DNA of 32,424 nt. Origin: an uncultured Alteromonadaceae bacterium (GTDB taxonomy: Bacteria > Pseudomonadota > Gammaproteobacteria > Enterobacterales > Alteromonadaceae). A program made the translations under genes and the position numbers. Shown here in pieces: positions 16,038 to 24,893 of the stretch. Position 1 is the stretch's first letter, and each line of letters starts with the position of its first letter. The notes under the pieces are model-generated. The model was not told the DNA's origin. It ran no database searches and saw only the letters and a list, made by a program, of their open reading frames with translations. The stretch is from contig CATMRP010000041.1 in the NCBI GenBank assembly GCA_950073835.1, positions 1-32,424 of the forward strand, in the 5' to 3' direction.

Positions 16038-19000
16038 TCAGGGTTGACGATAGCTTCCACCAGCTTTACCAGCATCGTATGTCAGGTAAATGGACTGCTG
16101 TATATCGTCGTCGATTTTCTCATCCAGCAAGGTATCAATGGTTAAACAGGACTTAGCAAAAAGCCCTCCCCGGTTACCGGCTAAGTCTATCAAATTTGAC
16201 GCCAAATCAGCATAATCGGCAAAAACAAGGTATTCACCGAAATCAACAAAACTGGCGTATTTTTGCGTGCTGGTTAAGACCTTGTTGTAGAAATCTGTCA
16301 TAACCTTTTCATAATGCTCATTGTCTTTCACTTTTACTTTCGGCACCACAACGCTTGGGTAGTCTGCACAGAAATTATGCTTTAAAGCCAGATACGGCAT
16401 TCTTTCCTCTACCCAGTAGGCAGCTTTTCCCTCAACAATCTGCTGCAAACCCTCGCGTCCATAAACAAAATCAGGATGCACCACAATACTGCTGGACAAC
16501 CGTAATGCATTAAATTCCAGTTGAGACATATTTTCGCTGAACCACAGTACATTGCTTCGGGATAACGAACTGGCATTTAACACGTCAATGATTTGCTCAA
16601 CTTGTTGCTGGTTATCGACCCAGAAGGCAAATGCAACACCGTTATAAGCAGTAAGATCCACTTCCTGTAAACAGTTCGGGGTGAAAGGTCTGATGTCGAT
16701 AACACCGTTACGGAAAAATCGTTCATTGAACTGAGTAAACATGTCTGGCTGATGAATATTTGTCAGATAGAGCGTATGTTCGCTGAACCGCTGTAAATGA
16801 GCGACTTGTCTTATATTCCCAAACGACTCAGAAACGTCGAAGTTTACATTTAAGTGTAATGCCGATTCTTTTACGTCAGACAAAAATGCCGCCCAGTACT
16901 CCAATAACGTTTCAGCATAGCTCAGCAAAGTCTGTTGATTTTTGATGTATTCACATTTGCTCAAGAGTACGTTGCAGTAATTCATGCTGCCGTAAAGGAG
17001 GTAAAACAACAGGGAACCACCATGTTTATAGGACTCAAAAATAATGTTTTTTTGCTTTTCAATCAGCTTATTAACACTTTCTGCAGAGGTTAATGGTTCA
17101 CGGACCAGCGCAATTAAATGATCGAGCTCTGCCAACAGAATATCCTGCCGGTATTTGCCAGCAAATTGCGAGGCGAACTTCGTGCCACTGGAGACAGGTT
17201 TAAATACCTTGTGTTTTATCGAAGCAACGACAGCTAATGCATCTTCTTCTGTGTTGACCAATAACACATCGTCGGCTTTGAGTGGCGATGTATCTTTAAT
17301 TTTTGCGCCATTACTGCAATTAAAGCAATCGACGGGCTGATTCGCTAAGGTTTGTTCGAGAATATCTTTGGATACTTTAAATTCATGCTTGGTAAATACT
17401 GTACTCTCAAAATTACCCTGTACGACAATTGATGTGTTGTTATTTTCACTATAATCGTACATTTCCTCGCCATCAATTTCATAATAACCGGACTGAATGG
17501 AATGATGCTTTTTGCGGTCAGCAAAACCCAAATCAACACCAAATAGATAAATCTGGTTAAACCCCATTTTTGTAAACAAATTAAGTGCGAAGTTAGACAC
17601 TGTAGGGAAAGCATAATCCAACTCTTCATAGGCATCACGACCAATAAGATTCAGCGCAGAAACTGTTGAGGACTCGCCAGATTTAAAAGCAATAAAAACA
17701 TCTTTGAACAAATTACAGGTGTCCGGATGGATCCCATTGCAACTAATCAGACTAATCTGCTTTAAGAAATCAAAATCTTCAATTCGGCTTACCCAGTCGA
17801 AGGTGGAGCGATTTTGTTCAATTTCGGCGTGGAAATCCGGAATGATATCATTCTTGTATAAAGGCATGAGTGCCGTCCCACAGGACACTACTATAGCTTT
17901 TCCCTGCCATTCTTTAATGGTCGTAATACAATCATCCAGGGACGGTCCATTACCCACCAGGAAGACGGGAGTTTCCTTTTGCTTCTGACTTAGCTTTTTA
18001 TTCGGCTTAGCTTCTAACAACGGATAACCGCGCTTTATCGTTTCTTTGGTATGAGAGATACCGTACAGCGCATGATCAAAATACTCCCCCATGGAAATGA
18101 CAATTTGTAACTGCTCTCTGAGCTGCGCCAGAGCCCGCACTAAATGGGCGTTATAGTAGGCCTGATAAAAATAAGTACTGGCCAGAATGTAGGGCCCTAT
18201 TGAGTAAAACTGAGCCAGCAGGTCTCGGAATAAATGCGAGCCATCATCGCCGATATTAATGTAAATTCGGCAGTCATTCTTATCTGCCTCGGTCAAAATG
18301 GTATGCCAGTCAATGGCATGTAACGAAGCATAAAAGAAATCCCGGTTAGGCTCACAGAGGAATAACTTTTCAACGTCGCGTTGTTTGAATAGCGCCTCAA
18401 CCTGATAGCCCAGCCCTACGCCAAACATGATCAGAGACTTCACCTTGTCAGGTAGTTGTCCCGCCTCTTCTGCAATATCATTTAACAATAACTCCGTTTT
18501 CTCCACGAACTGATAATGCTTGTAACGTTTGAGTTTAGTGCCTGTATAACCGAGCACCAACCCATCTTTTTGCGGATACTTTTTGAAATGTTCAAAGCTT
18601 TTGCCAGCATTCTGCCTGGGCGCCTGCCCACCAAAGGCCGTTAAGGAGCTTTTCAGAATAAGATTTGTTTCATCATTGTGATCTTTTATTGGCAGCCAAG
18701 CAGTCGGGCAATAATCGGCAAACTCCTGATAGATATCCGGAAAATATTTTTTAAATGCGGATAAATTGCGGGTGAACAGCGGGTCGTTTTTATTGACCGA
18801 GCGTATTTTACTCAACTCAATACTTTCTGACCAGACAGGTAGAAAAAGGTTTGGATCTTCATTTTGAGTTAAATTAAATCCTTCGTTCAACAACTGAGGC
18901 CAGGACTTATACTTTAAACCGCAATCCAGTCGGTCAAAAATTGCGTGATTATAATGCTTATAAAAATAAAATCCTTCAACATCAATATTTTGGGACAATT

Positions 19001-19655
19001 CAGCAATATTCTCAATTAAATCGCGACCATCTTTCTCAAGCAGTAAAAAAACCGCCGTTCCTTTGTCTTCCATGCGCTGCAACAAGCGTTGCCAGTCAAG
19101 AGCAAGAACCGAACACTGGAAATATTGTCGTTCAGGTTCATAGATGATCAAATGTCGGATATTATGATGTGCTACCAATTGCTCAATGTGGTAACCGAGC
19201 CCCAGCCCCATCACGACCATCACATTGATGTTTTCAGGTAATGGAGAATAATCCATTTGCTTTTTATAGCCAGGTAAATCAGTGACCTCTGAGATTGTTC
19301 TCAACCTTTCGAGATCTTCGTCATTGTTGCTCTCTAACTGGTTATTAAGTGCTATATAAGGCGCATGCAGCTGAACCATCTGGTACTGCTGTTGGATCTC
19401 ATCCCGAGGATTCAAACCATACACTGTTCGACCTGTCCCATAGTCCACTATATTGTATTCCCCGCTTTTATTAGCGAAGATAGCGATATTCTCTGTTGCG
19501 ACATTTTGTACGTCGGGTAGTAGTGAGGGTATATGACGAGCAAATGCCATGATACTGCGACGATGGTTGGCCACAATATGCCTGGAGAGCGCCTGCTCAA
19601 GACGTTCTTGCTCTGTTTCCTCTGCCGCCAGATGAATACGGATATCCTTTAACAT
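16038..19655 (-). CDS. maf: Maf-type flagellin glycosyltransferase with duplicated N-terminal unit
   Basis: A 1205-residue motility accessory factor (MAF/DUF115, MptE-like). Family members are held to attach nonulosonic acids such as pseudaminic acid to flagellin in the cytoplasm. The core MAF domain is at ~563-720: PVFLVGNGPSLDD, VSCGTALMPLY, then FPTVSNFALNLF and YLFGVDLGFAD. In front of it a Rossmann-like unit occurs twice: MGLGLGYHIEQL...IIYEP...ALDWQRLL at ~149-192 and FGVGLGYQVEAL...FLCEP...AIDWHTIL at ~411-454. The C-terminal ~420 residues are not recognisable. Most Maf proteins are 600-700 residues, so this one is unusually long. GAGGT before the ATG supports the start. It lies 28 bases after the LuxC-like gene. 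The base composition looks more AT-rich than its upstream neighbours. Confidence 0.9.
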   Translation of the reverse strand: MLKDIRIHLAAEETEQERLEQALSRHIVANHRRSIMAFARHIPSLLPDVQNVATENIAIFANKSGEYNIVDYGTGRTVYGLNPRDEIQQQYQMVQLHAPYIALNNQLESNNDEDLERLRTISEVTDLPGYKKQMDYSPLPENINVMVVMGLGLGYHIEQLVAHHNIRHLIIYEPERQYFQCSVLALDWQRLLQRMEDKGTAVFLLLEKDGRDLIENIAELSQNIDVEGFYFYKHYNHAIFDRLDCGLKYKSWPQLLNEGFNLTQNEDPNLFLPVWSESIELSKIRSVNKNDPLFTRNLSAFKKYFPDIYQEFADYCPTAWLPIKDHNDETNLILKSSLTAFGGQAPRQNAGKSFEHFKKYPQKDGLVLGYTGTKLKRYKHYQFVEKTELLLNDIAEEAGQLPDKVKSLIMFGVGLGYQVEALFKQRDVEKLFLCEPNRDFFYASLHAIDWHTILTEADKNDCRIYINIGDDGSHLFRDLLAQFYSIGPYILASTYFYQAYYNAHLVRALAQLREQLQIVISMGEYFDHALYGISHTKETIKRGYPLLEAKPNKKLSQKQKETPVFLVGNGPSLDDCITTIKEWQGKAIVVSCGTALMPLYKNDIIPDFHAEIEQNRSTFDWVSRIEDFDFLKQISLISCNGIHPDTCNLFKDVFIAFKSGESSTVSALNLIGRDAYEELDYAFPTVSNFALNLFTKMGFNQIYLFGVDLGFADRKKHHSIQSGYYEIDGEEMYDYSENNNTSIVVQGNFESTVFTKHEFKVSKDILEQTLANQPVDCFNCSNGAKIKDTSPLKADDVLLVNTEEDALAVVASIKHKVFKPVSSGTKFASQFAGKYRQDILLAELDHLIALVREPLTSAESVNKLIEKQKNIIFESYKHGGSLLFYLLYGSMNYCNVLLSKCEYIKNQQTLLSYAETLLEYWAAFLSDVKESALHLNVNFDVSESFGNIRQVAHLQRFSEHTLYLTNIHQPDMFTQFNERFFRNGVIDIRPFTPNCLQEVDLTAYNGVAFAFWVDNQQQVEQIIDVLNASSLSRSNVLWFSENMSQLEFNALRLSSSIVVHPDFVYGREGLQQIVEGKAAYWVEERMPYLALKHNFCADYPSVVVPKVKVKDNEHYEKVMTDFYNKVLTSTQKYASFVDFGEYLVFADYADLASNLIDLAGNRGGLFAKSCLTIDTLLDEKIDDDIQQSIYLTYDAGKAGGSYRQP

Positions 19656-19683
19656 CCAATAACCTCTTGTTGTTTCAACCCTA

Positions 19684-20853
19684 TTAACTAAACGCCTGAA
19701 TCAAATCGATGCCATCCCATACCGGTGCAAACTCTAGCGCCTTGCCCACAGGCACTGCCCGCTTGTATTGTACCTGCGGTAGTTCCAGATCTCTGGCAAT
19801 AGCATAAGAGATAGTTTGCAGCTTAGGCGAAAAAGCCATGTCGTCAGCAGACGTAATATCGCATTCGAGCACCATGCCGTTGCCGGTATGGGCATCAAGC
19901 ATAGCAGCAGTCAATGATTTGACTTTACAGCGGGCAATGGGGCCGACATTACATATCTTCGCGAACGAAGCAATTTTGCTGCCAGCTTCCTGAGTCAACT
20001 TTATGCCCCAACCTGCTGCGAGCTTCTGCAGCAAAATATGCTGATTTACCTTATGGCTGGTTTCAAACTGATGGTCCAGTTGCACAATGTGTTGTTCAAC
20101 GGCCGTCCAGAACAAGCGCTGATAGTCAGGCGCTGTATTAAGCCAGTAAATGGCTTTTGGTGACGAACAGGCCTGTTGCGTAAATGGCAGTAAATCGGTT
20201 AAAAACTGCCTGGCCAGCGCATTAATGTCACTGTTTTTGTCTAGTTGTATAAGTGCGACCGAAAAGCGATCAGGAAAGCAAACCTGCGCGGTTTGCTGCG
20301 CGATTGCCGACACGGCTTTGATGGCTTCATCGCCGCCCCAGATAACCCTTAAGTCACACCAGTTGCTCAGTTGCTCAGTCACCTGTTCATACCGGGCATC
20401 ATATTCAACCACAGCGACCTGGCTAGCCACGGCCTGTCCCTCCGGGAGCTTCAGGTATTCCTTCAGCAGTGAAATTAACAGCCAGGTCACCTCACCGCTG
20501 CGCTGGCTGACTCTCACGATGTTCTGATTAGCGCAGAGTACGGAAAGCAGCACCGAATACATAAATACGGTGTCGACATTAGCCGGGGCGATATGAAACA
20601 CCCGATGAACCTTTTTGTTTTTAATCTCAGTCGGTATGGCTGCGCTAATTTGCGCCAGGTGCGCCTGACGAAACCAAAACGCCAGGGCAATAATTTCCGG
20701 ATATTCCCGCACGGTATTCTGTTTTAGCAAAAACGCCGAAAATCCAGCCACCGATGCGCGAATTGCAGCAAGTGACTGAACACTGTTGTGCTCAAGGTTA
20801 TCAGCCACTATGTGCCACGTAAGTGGTGAGTTATCATTAAACAAAGGTATCAC
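19684..20853 (-). CDS. LuxC-like acyl-CoA/acyl-protein reductase
   Basis: A 389-residue LuxC-family protein. LuxC reduces an acyl group, carried as a thioester, to the aldehyde with NADPH. Seen here: HIAPANVDTVF (87-97), IWGGDEAI (171-178) and the likely nucleophile C229 in QQACSSP. It is shorter than bioluminescence LuxC (about 480). The GTG start at 20853 overlaps the end of the LuxE-like gene by 17 bases, with AAGGGA just upstream, so translation is probably coupled. No luxAB lies nearby. The context (pse genes, ACP, maf) points to making or modifying an acyl-derived group for the flagellin glycan rather than light production. The product aldehyde or alcohol is not predictable. Confidence 0.85.
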   Translation of the reverse strand: MIPLFNDNSPLTWHIVADNLEHNSVQSLAAIRASVAGFSAFLLKQNTVREYPEIIALAFWFRQAHLAQISAAIPTEIKNKKVHRVFHIAPANVDTVFMYSVLLSVLCANQNIVRVSQRSGEVTWLLISLLKEYLKLPEGQAVASQVAVVEYDARYEQVTEQLSNWCDLRVIWGGDEAIKAVSAIAQQTAQVCFPDRFSVALIQLDKNSDINALARQFLTDLLPFTQQACSSPKAIYWLNTAPDYQRLFWTAVEQHIVQLDHQFETSHKVNQHILLQKLAAGWGIKLTQEAGSKIASFAKICNVGPIARCKVKSLTAAMLDAHTGNGMVLECDITSADDMAFSPKLQTISYAIARDLELPQVQYKRAVPVGKALEFAPVWDGIDLIQAFS

Positions 20854-21907
20854 TGCATCCCTTCACTTGTGCTTTAGGCACCCGGCCGTGCACCTTAAAA
20901 TATTTCCCCAACCGGCCACAGGCGCAATCATCTTCGCCAATAATGGTGCCGAGGTCTTCGGTCAATATGCAATGGCCCGGGTAACTGGTTGGTAACACCG
21001 AGTTCACCTGAATTAATCCCGTTTCGCCGTTTTCCACCACACTTAAATCCGCAGGGTCGCGAATGAGTACGTCTGACCAAACCGGAGTGTGCAAATGGCC
21101 ATGTTCACACTGCATATATATCGTGCCGGTTTGCTCTACCATGCCGTAATAATCATGCACACTGACGTTGCCCAGGGTTTGGCGGATAGTCGCTTTAAAC
21201 TGCTCGTCGGTAACCGCCTGCTCCTGCATTTTCTTCCAGCCACCGCCGTGGATGAGGATGGCATTGGTTAAATTAACAGTAAGACCCTGACTTATCATCG
21301 CCTGAATAAACTGCTGCCAGACAATAAACGTAAAGCCAAATATCAGCACCGGTTGCTCACCGTGCTCGGTAAAAAACGCCTGAACTTTATCCACGTCCAG
21401 TTGCATTTCATCATCCAGCGCGTAGCAATGGTGGCGACCAAAAAAAGATAAGCCTTGCAGCCCTGCGGCTCTGGCGGTCATAGCGCCGGCTTTTTTTACC
21501 GTAGAAGGGGCATCGATTAACAGCATGGGGCGGCGCTGTTTCCCTAACCAGCTTTGCAGAATCTTCACCAGCACCTGACTCTGGCGCTTGGCCGAGGGTC
21601 CATCCAGGGTAATCTTTGAGGCCTGTCCGCTGGTACCTGACGAACGCATTTGTCTGAACACCTCGGTTTGTTCAATACTGGCCAGTTCAAGATCTTTAAA
21701 TAAACGCGTGGCTACGGGCAGTTGCCCCGGGCTTGGGGCACTGCTGAAATCAAACGGGTTACAGTCAACCAACTGCCGGTAAGCCTGACAATGCGCATAA
21801 TGATGGGCACTTAAGCTCTGTAGCAGTTCATCCAGCATGGCTTGCTTCTGGGCACTGGCCAGGCCATAAACCGGTAAATCAAATAAGTCGGGCGGATAGC
21901 TAAACAC
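20837..21907 (-). CDS. LuxE-like acyl-protein synthetase
   Basis: A 356-residue LuxE-family adenylating enzyme. LuxE activates a fatty acid with ATP and holds it on its own cysteine for LuxC. The nucleotide-binding stretch SSGTSGQASK begins at residue 89, and HDYYGMVEQTG is at about 251. A cysteine six residues from the C-terminus (C351, in VKGCSDTFV) is placed like the acyl-carrying cysteine of Vibrio LuxE. The GTG at 21907 is preferred: it lies one base after the ligase TGA with AAGGGG upstream. The longer frame to 21946 would overlap the ligase gene by 38 bases. The stop overlaps the LuxC-like start. Confidence 0.85.
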   Translation of the reverse strand: MFSYPPDLFDLPVYGLASAQKQAMLDELLQSLSAHHYAHCQAYRQLVDCNPFDFSSAPSPGQLPVATRLFKDLELASIEQTEVFRQMRSSGTSGQASKITLDGPSAKRQSQVLVKILQSWLGKQRRPMLLIDAPSTVKKAGAMTARAAGLQGLSFFGRHHCYALDDEMQLDVDKVQAFFTEHGEQPVLIFGFTFIVWQQFIQAMISQGLTVNLTNAILIHGGGWKKMQEQAVTDEQFKATIRQTLGNVSVHDYYGMVEQTGTIYMQCEHGHLHTPVWSDVLIRDPADLSVVENGETGLIQVNSVLPTSYPGHCILTEDLGTIIGEDDCACGRLGKYFKVHGRVPKAQVKGCSDTFV

Positions 21908-21908
21908 G

Positions 21909-23312
21909 TCAGGCCACCCCTTTCTGCTGTCGGGCCAGACTGGCATAATCTATTTTGCCGTTGTCCAGCAGCGCAATTGTGACATTCGCTAGCAAACGGA
22001 TATTGCGTTTTGGAATAGCCAGCGTTTTTACCAGCTGGTCGGTAAGTTGCGCGTTTTGTTCGCCAGACAGCTCGCCGCTATACACAGCGATAAGCTTGTC
22101 ATCTTCACCAATCACGCAAGCCGCCAGAGTCAGGTTTTGCCCGGCAAGTATGCTAAGAAAAGCCTGTTCCACAACATCCAGATTAACCCGTTCACCAGCA
22201 ATTTTGATCATTCGCTTAGTGCGGCCGGTAATCGTGTAATCCCCGTCGGCATCACACACCGCCAGATCGCCGGTGGCCAGCCATTCTGGTGGTGTAAACG
22301 CGGCTAAATCGGCCGCCTTTTCAACGTAGCCCAGCATAACATTATCACCGCGATAGCAAAGCTCGCCCTCCCCATCCGGCGGGTTTTCGCCAGTCAGTTT
22401 AAATTCGCCTCCGGCTATCGCCTGCCCCATCGCGCCCGGCTTTTGTAATACTTTGTGAGGCGCCAGGTAGGCCATCCGGGCCGTAGCCTCGGTTTGGCCA
22501 TACATCACAAAAAATGCTTTATCGGTTTGTTTGGCGTATTCGGCCAGGCTGGTCACATGGGCCTCGGCCAGTTTTCCGCCAGCCTGCGTAAAATAGCGTA
22601 GGGCCGGTAATGTCATACGGGTAAAGCGCAGTCGAAGCAGCATTTCGTAAAAAGACGGAACGCCCGCCAGCGACGTTACCGGACGGTTTTTTATCACCTC
22701 CCAGAACGCCTTATCAAACACGCTGTGGCGGGTAAAACAGATGGTTGCGCCTGCTTTAAGATGGGTGTGCAATACCGACAGTCCGTAAGAATAACTTAGC
22801 GGCAAGGTAGCCAGCGTAATATCCTCTGCCACAATGGGCAGATACGCTAAAATGGCGTCACAATTCGCCGTCAGGTTACGTTGCGACAGCGCCACGCATT
22901 TGCCGGCGCCGGTGCTACCGGAGGTAGATAATAACAGGCTTAACCGGGCATCCGTGGACGGTGGATCATTATGCAGAAACGTGACGGTGCCATCACCAAT
23001 TACCGCATTGGGTGTTAATGCCTGTGCATATTGTTCACGGGTGGCAAGCGTACACTCGCGATTTAGTAACAGCACCACATAATCCAGACTCAGTGCAGTT
23101 AAGTAATCCACCACACTGGTGATACTGTTATCAATGAGCATCATCACCACCGGGCGATGAAGGGCAACTATCTGTTGCCAGTTTTGCGCTCGACGTTCTA
23201 CAGCCTCACTTAGCTGGCGGTAAGTGAGGCTGTCGGTATCATCCATCAGAGCCACTCGCTCTGAGTAACGATGGGCTTCTATAAACGGGATCATTAGCTC
23301 TGCATGGCTCAT
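21909..23312 (-). CDS. AMP-forming acyl ligase (acyl-CoA/ACP synthetase family)
   Basis: A 467-residue member of the ANL superfamily. Core motifs: A3 STSGSTGAGKC (129-139), A5 YGQTEATARM (~275), A7 ATGDLAV, A8 GRTKRMIKIAGERVNL, and the C-terminal A10 lysine in NGKIDYASL. It would adenylate a carboxylic acid and load it onto CoA or, given the neighbour, onto the small acyl carrier protein. The ATG at 23312 overlaps the stop of the reductase gene in an ATGA, favouring it over a TTG two codons earlier. The acid substrate cannot be told from the sequence. Confidence 0.88.
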   Translation of the reverse strand: MSHAELMIPFIEAHRYSERVALMDDTDSLTYRQLSEAVERRAQNWQQIVALHRPVVMMLIDNSITSVVDYLTALSLDYVVLLLNRECTLATREQYAQALTPNAVIGDGTVTFLHNDPPSTDARLSLLLSTSGSTGAGKCVALSQRNLTANCDAILAYLPIVAEDITLATLPLSYSYGLSVLHTHLKAGATICFTRHSVFDKAFWEVIKNRPVTSLAGVPSFYEMLLRLRFTRMTLPALRYFTQAGGKLAEAHVTSLAEYAKQTDKAFFVMYGQTEATARMAYLAPHKVLQKPGAMGQAIAGGEFKLTGENPPDGEGELCYRGDNVMLGYVEKAADLAAFTPPEWLATGDLAVCDADGDYTITGRTKRMIKIAGERVNLDVVEQAFLSILAGQNLTLAACVIGEDDKLIAVYSGELSGEQNAQLTDQLVKTLAIPKRNIRLLANVTIALLDNGKIDYASLARQQKGVA

Positions 23313-24073
23313 GGACAAAAGTGTCCATCAACAGGTAACACGTGCCCGGTGGTATAACCGGCCTGCTCGGAGAGTAAATAAAGTACGGCATCAGCCACTT
23401 CCCTGGCCGTACCGGCACGTTGCAGTACCGTTCGCTGCAGCACTTTTTGTCTGGCTTCATTCTCGTAGTGTTCGGTAAGCGGAGTATCGATAAATCCGGG
23501 GGCTACCGCATTCACCCGAATTCCCACCGGAGCAAGTTCTTTCGCCAGAGATTTAGTGGCGCCGGTCAGAGCTGCCTTACTGGCTGCATAAGCGCTCATG
23601 CCTTTACTGCCCTGCTCACTGACCTGCGACACAATATTCACTATACTGCCACGGCGCAGGCGGCTCATTAGCCGGCTGGCCAGTTGCATATGCTGATAAG
23701 GGGCGAGAAAGTTAATATTGAGTTGCTGTTTGAGTTTGTCCATGCTGGTTACCGATAACGGCGACTCCAGCATCACGCCGGCATTGTTTACCAGGCCGAA
23801 TAACGGCGGGGCCAGTCCATCTGAAACCTGGCGCTGCAATTGCCGGAAAGTGTCTTTCACCGCATGCTCATCGGTCACATCATACACCAGCGGCCGCAAT
23901 GCTTTGCCAAAAGTCTCCTGCATGGCGCCGAGAGCTTCTTCGTTGCGTCCGCCAGCAAACACGGTGGCACCGCGCTCTATGCAGGCGGCTACAATCGCCT
24001 GGCCGATGCCTCCGCTCGCCCCGGTAATAAGTACCGACGCACTTTGTAAAACAGTATTAAGCGAAGCTGACAT
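23309..24073 (-). CDS. Short-chain dehydrogenase, FabG-like 3-oxoacyl-ACP reductase
   Basis: A 254-residue classical SDR: cofactor loop TGASGGIG (17-24), NNAG (96-99), catalytic S149, Y162 and K166 (YAASK). The overall pattern is that of 3-oxoacyl-ACP reductases, though a sugar-modifying SDR such as PtmA is also possible. Placed between an acyl carrier protein (17-base overlap) and an acyl ligase (ATGA overlap), it most likely reduces a keto group on an ACP-bound acyl chain to the hydroxy form. No Shine-Dalgarno is obvious before its ATG, in keeping with coupled translation. Confidence 0.88.
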   Translation of the reverse strand: MSASLNTVLQSASVLITGASGGIGQAIVAACIERGATVFAGGRNEEALGAMQETFGKALRPLVYDVTDEHAVKDTFRQLQRQVSDGLAPPLFGLVNNAGVMLESPLSVTSMDKLKQQLNINFLAPYQHMQLASRLMSRLRRGSIVNIVSQVSEQGSKGMSAYAASKAALTGATKSLAKELAPVGIRVNAVAPGFIDTPLTEHYENEARQKVLQRTVLQRAGTAREVADAVLYLLSEQAGYTTGHVLPVDGHFCP

Positions 24074-24299
24074 CGTATTTTTGTAAAATGAGTTTGGCCT
24101 GGGCCACCGAGCTCATATCAATGATGTCGTCGGTATCCAGCATCACATCAAACACATTTTCTAACTCTGCGATTAATACCATGTGAGCCGTTGAGTCCCA
24201 CTCAGGAATGGTATTGTAAGTGAGCCCGTCGATGACTTTTTCCGGCGGGATCCCCAGTGCATCACTAAAGGCTTGTTGTAATTTTTGCTGCGTATCCAC
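24057..24299 (-). CDS. Acyl carrier protein
   Basis: An 80-residue stand-alone carrier protein with the phosphopantetheine site WDSTAHM (S36). It is acidic and helical, as usual for ACPs, but not the housekeeping AcpP, whose site is DSLDTVE. The start is a GTG at 24299, 14 bases after pseH, with AAGGA about 11 bases upstream. It would carry the acyl chain handled by the ligase, reductase, LuxE-like and LuxC-like proteins encoded directly downstream. Specialised ACPs of this type occur in sugar-acylation loci. Confidence 0.9.
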   Translation of the reverse strand: MDTQQKLQQAFSDALGIPPEKVIDGLTYNTIPEWDSTAHMVLIAELENVFDVMLDTDDIIDMSSVAQAKLILQKYDVSFA

Positions 24300-24313
24300 G
24301 TGTGTCTCGTTCC

Positions 24314-24892
24314 TTATTTCGCGTTGCGAGTGCGTGATAAAAATTGTTTGATCGGCGCCGTGGCCTGACGATAACTTTCCACATCCAGTTCGAGCACCAT
24401 CAGCTCTTCATCGTCGACAATGGCATAACCGAGCTTTTGATTGTAACTCAAAGCATTTTGATTACTGCGTTTAACTACCGCCCGGAATCGTTTGGTGCCA
24501 AGTTGGTCGAAACAAAAATCGTACATGGCCAGGGTTGGGGCAAAGGCAATGATATTCCCCTGATAGCGCCGCTCACCAATGTACAAGCCGGGTTCAAGCA
24601 AACTGGTCTGTTCCACGGTATTACCATTTTCCAGCGATTTAACGTTGGTCGCGCCAATGAACTGATCACGAAATTTAATTACCCAGTGCAATTGTTTTGG
24701 GTCGAGCTGCGTTTTTTTGAACCACGCCTGTTGTTGTTCTTCACTGATCGGTTCGTCTGACAACATCTGACGGCGAATTTCATCCTGGTTACGCCAGTTT
24801 CGCAGCAGGTCCTGATGAGTTTGTGCCATCGGCAGCAGCTCTACCTGATAGGCACTGAGCGAAAAATGGTTAACCGGCTTGTTACTTAACAT
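24314..24892 (-). CDS. pseH: PseH-like GNAT N-acetyltransferase
   Basis: A 192-residue GNAT-fold protein. It starts with a RimJ-like opening (QDLLRNWRNQDEIRRQML), and WFKKTQ, IGATNV and SNQNALSYNQKLGY follow. In the pse pathway PseH acetylates the 4-amino group of UDP-4-amino-4,6-dideoxy-L-AltNAc. The ATG at 24892 is one base after the pseG stop. The frame is open to 24967 but that would overlap pseG by 74 bases. Position inside the pse operon supports the name. With an ACP gene just downstream, a different acyl donor than acetyl-CoA cannot be excluded. Confidence 0.88.
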   Translation of the reverse strand: MLSNKPVNHFSLSAYQVELLPMAQTHQDLLRNWRNQDEIRRQMLSDEPISEEQQQAWFKKTQLDPKQLHWVIKFRDQFIGATNVKSLENGNTVEQTSLLEPGLYIGERRYQGNIIAFAPTLAMYDFCFDQLGTKRFRAVVKRSNQNALSYNQKLGYAIVDDEELMVLELDVESYRQATAPIKQFLSRTRNAK

Positions 24893-24893
24893 A

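Noticed and set aside
19684..21907. LuxC/LuxE as bioluminescence genes
   Set aside because: No luxAB, luxD or lux regulators are present. The genes are embedded in a pse/flagellar operon and the LuxC-like protein is shorter than true LuxC.
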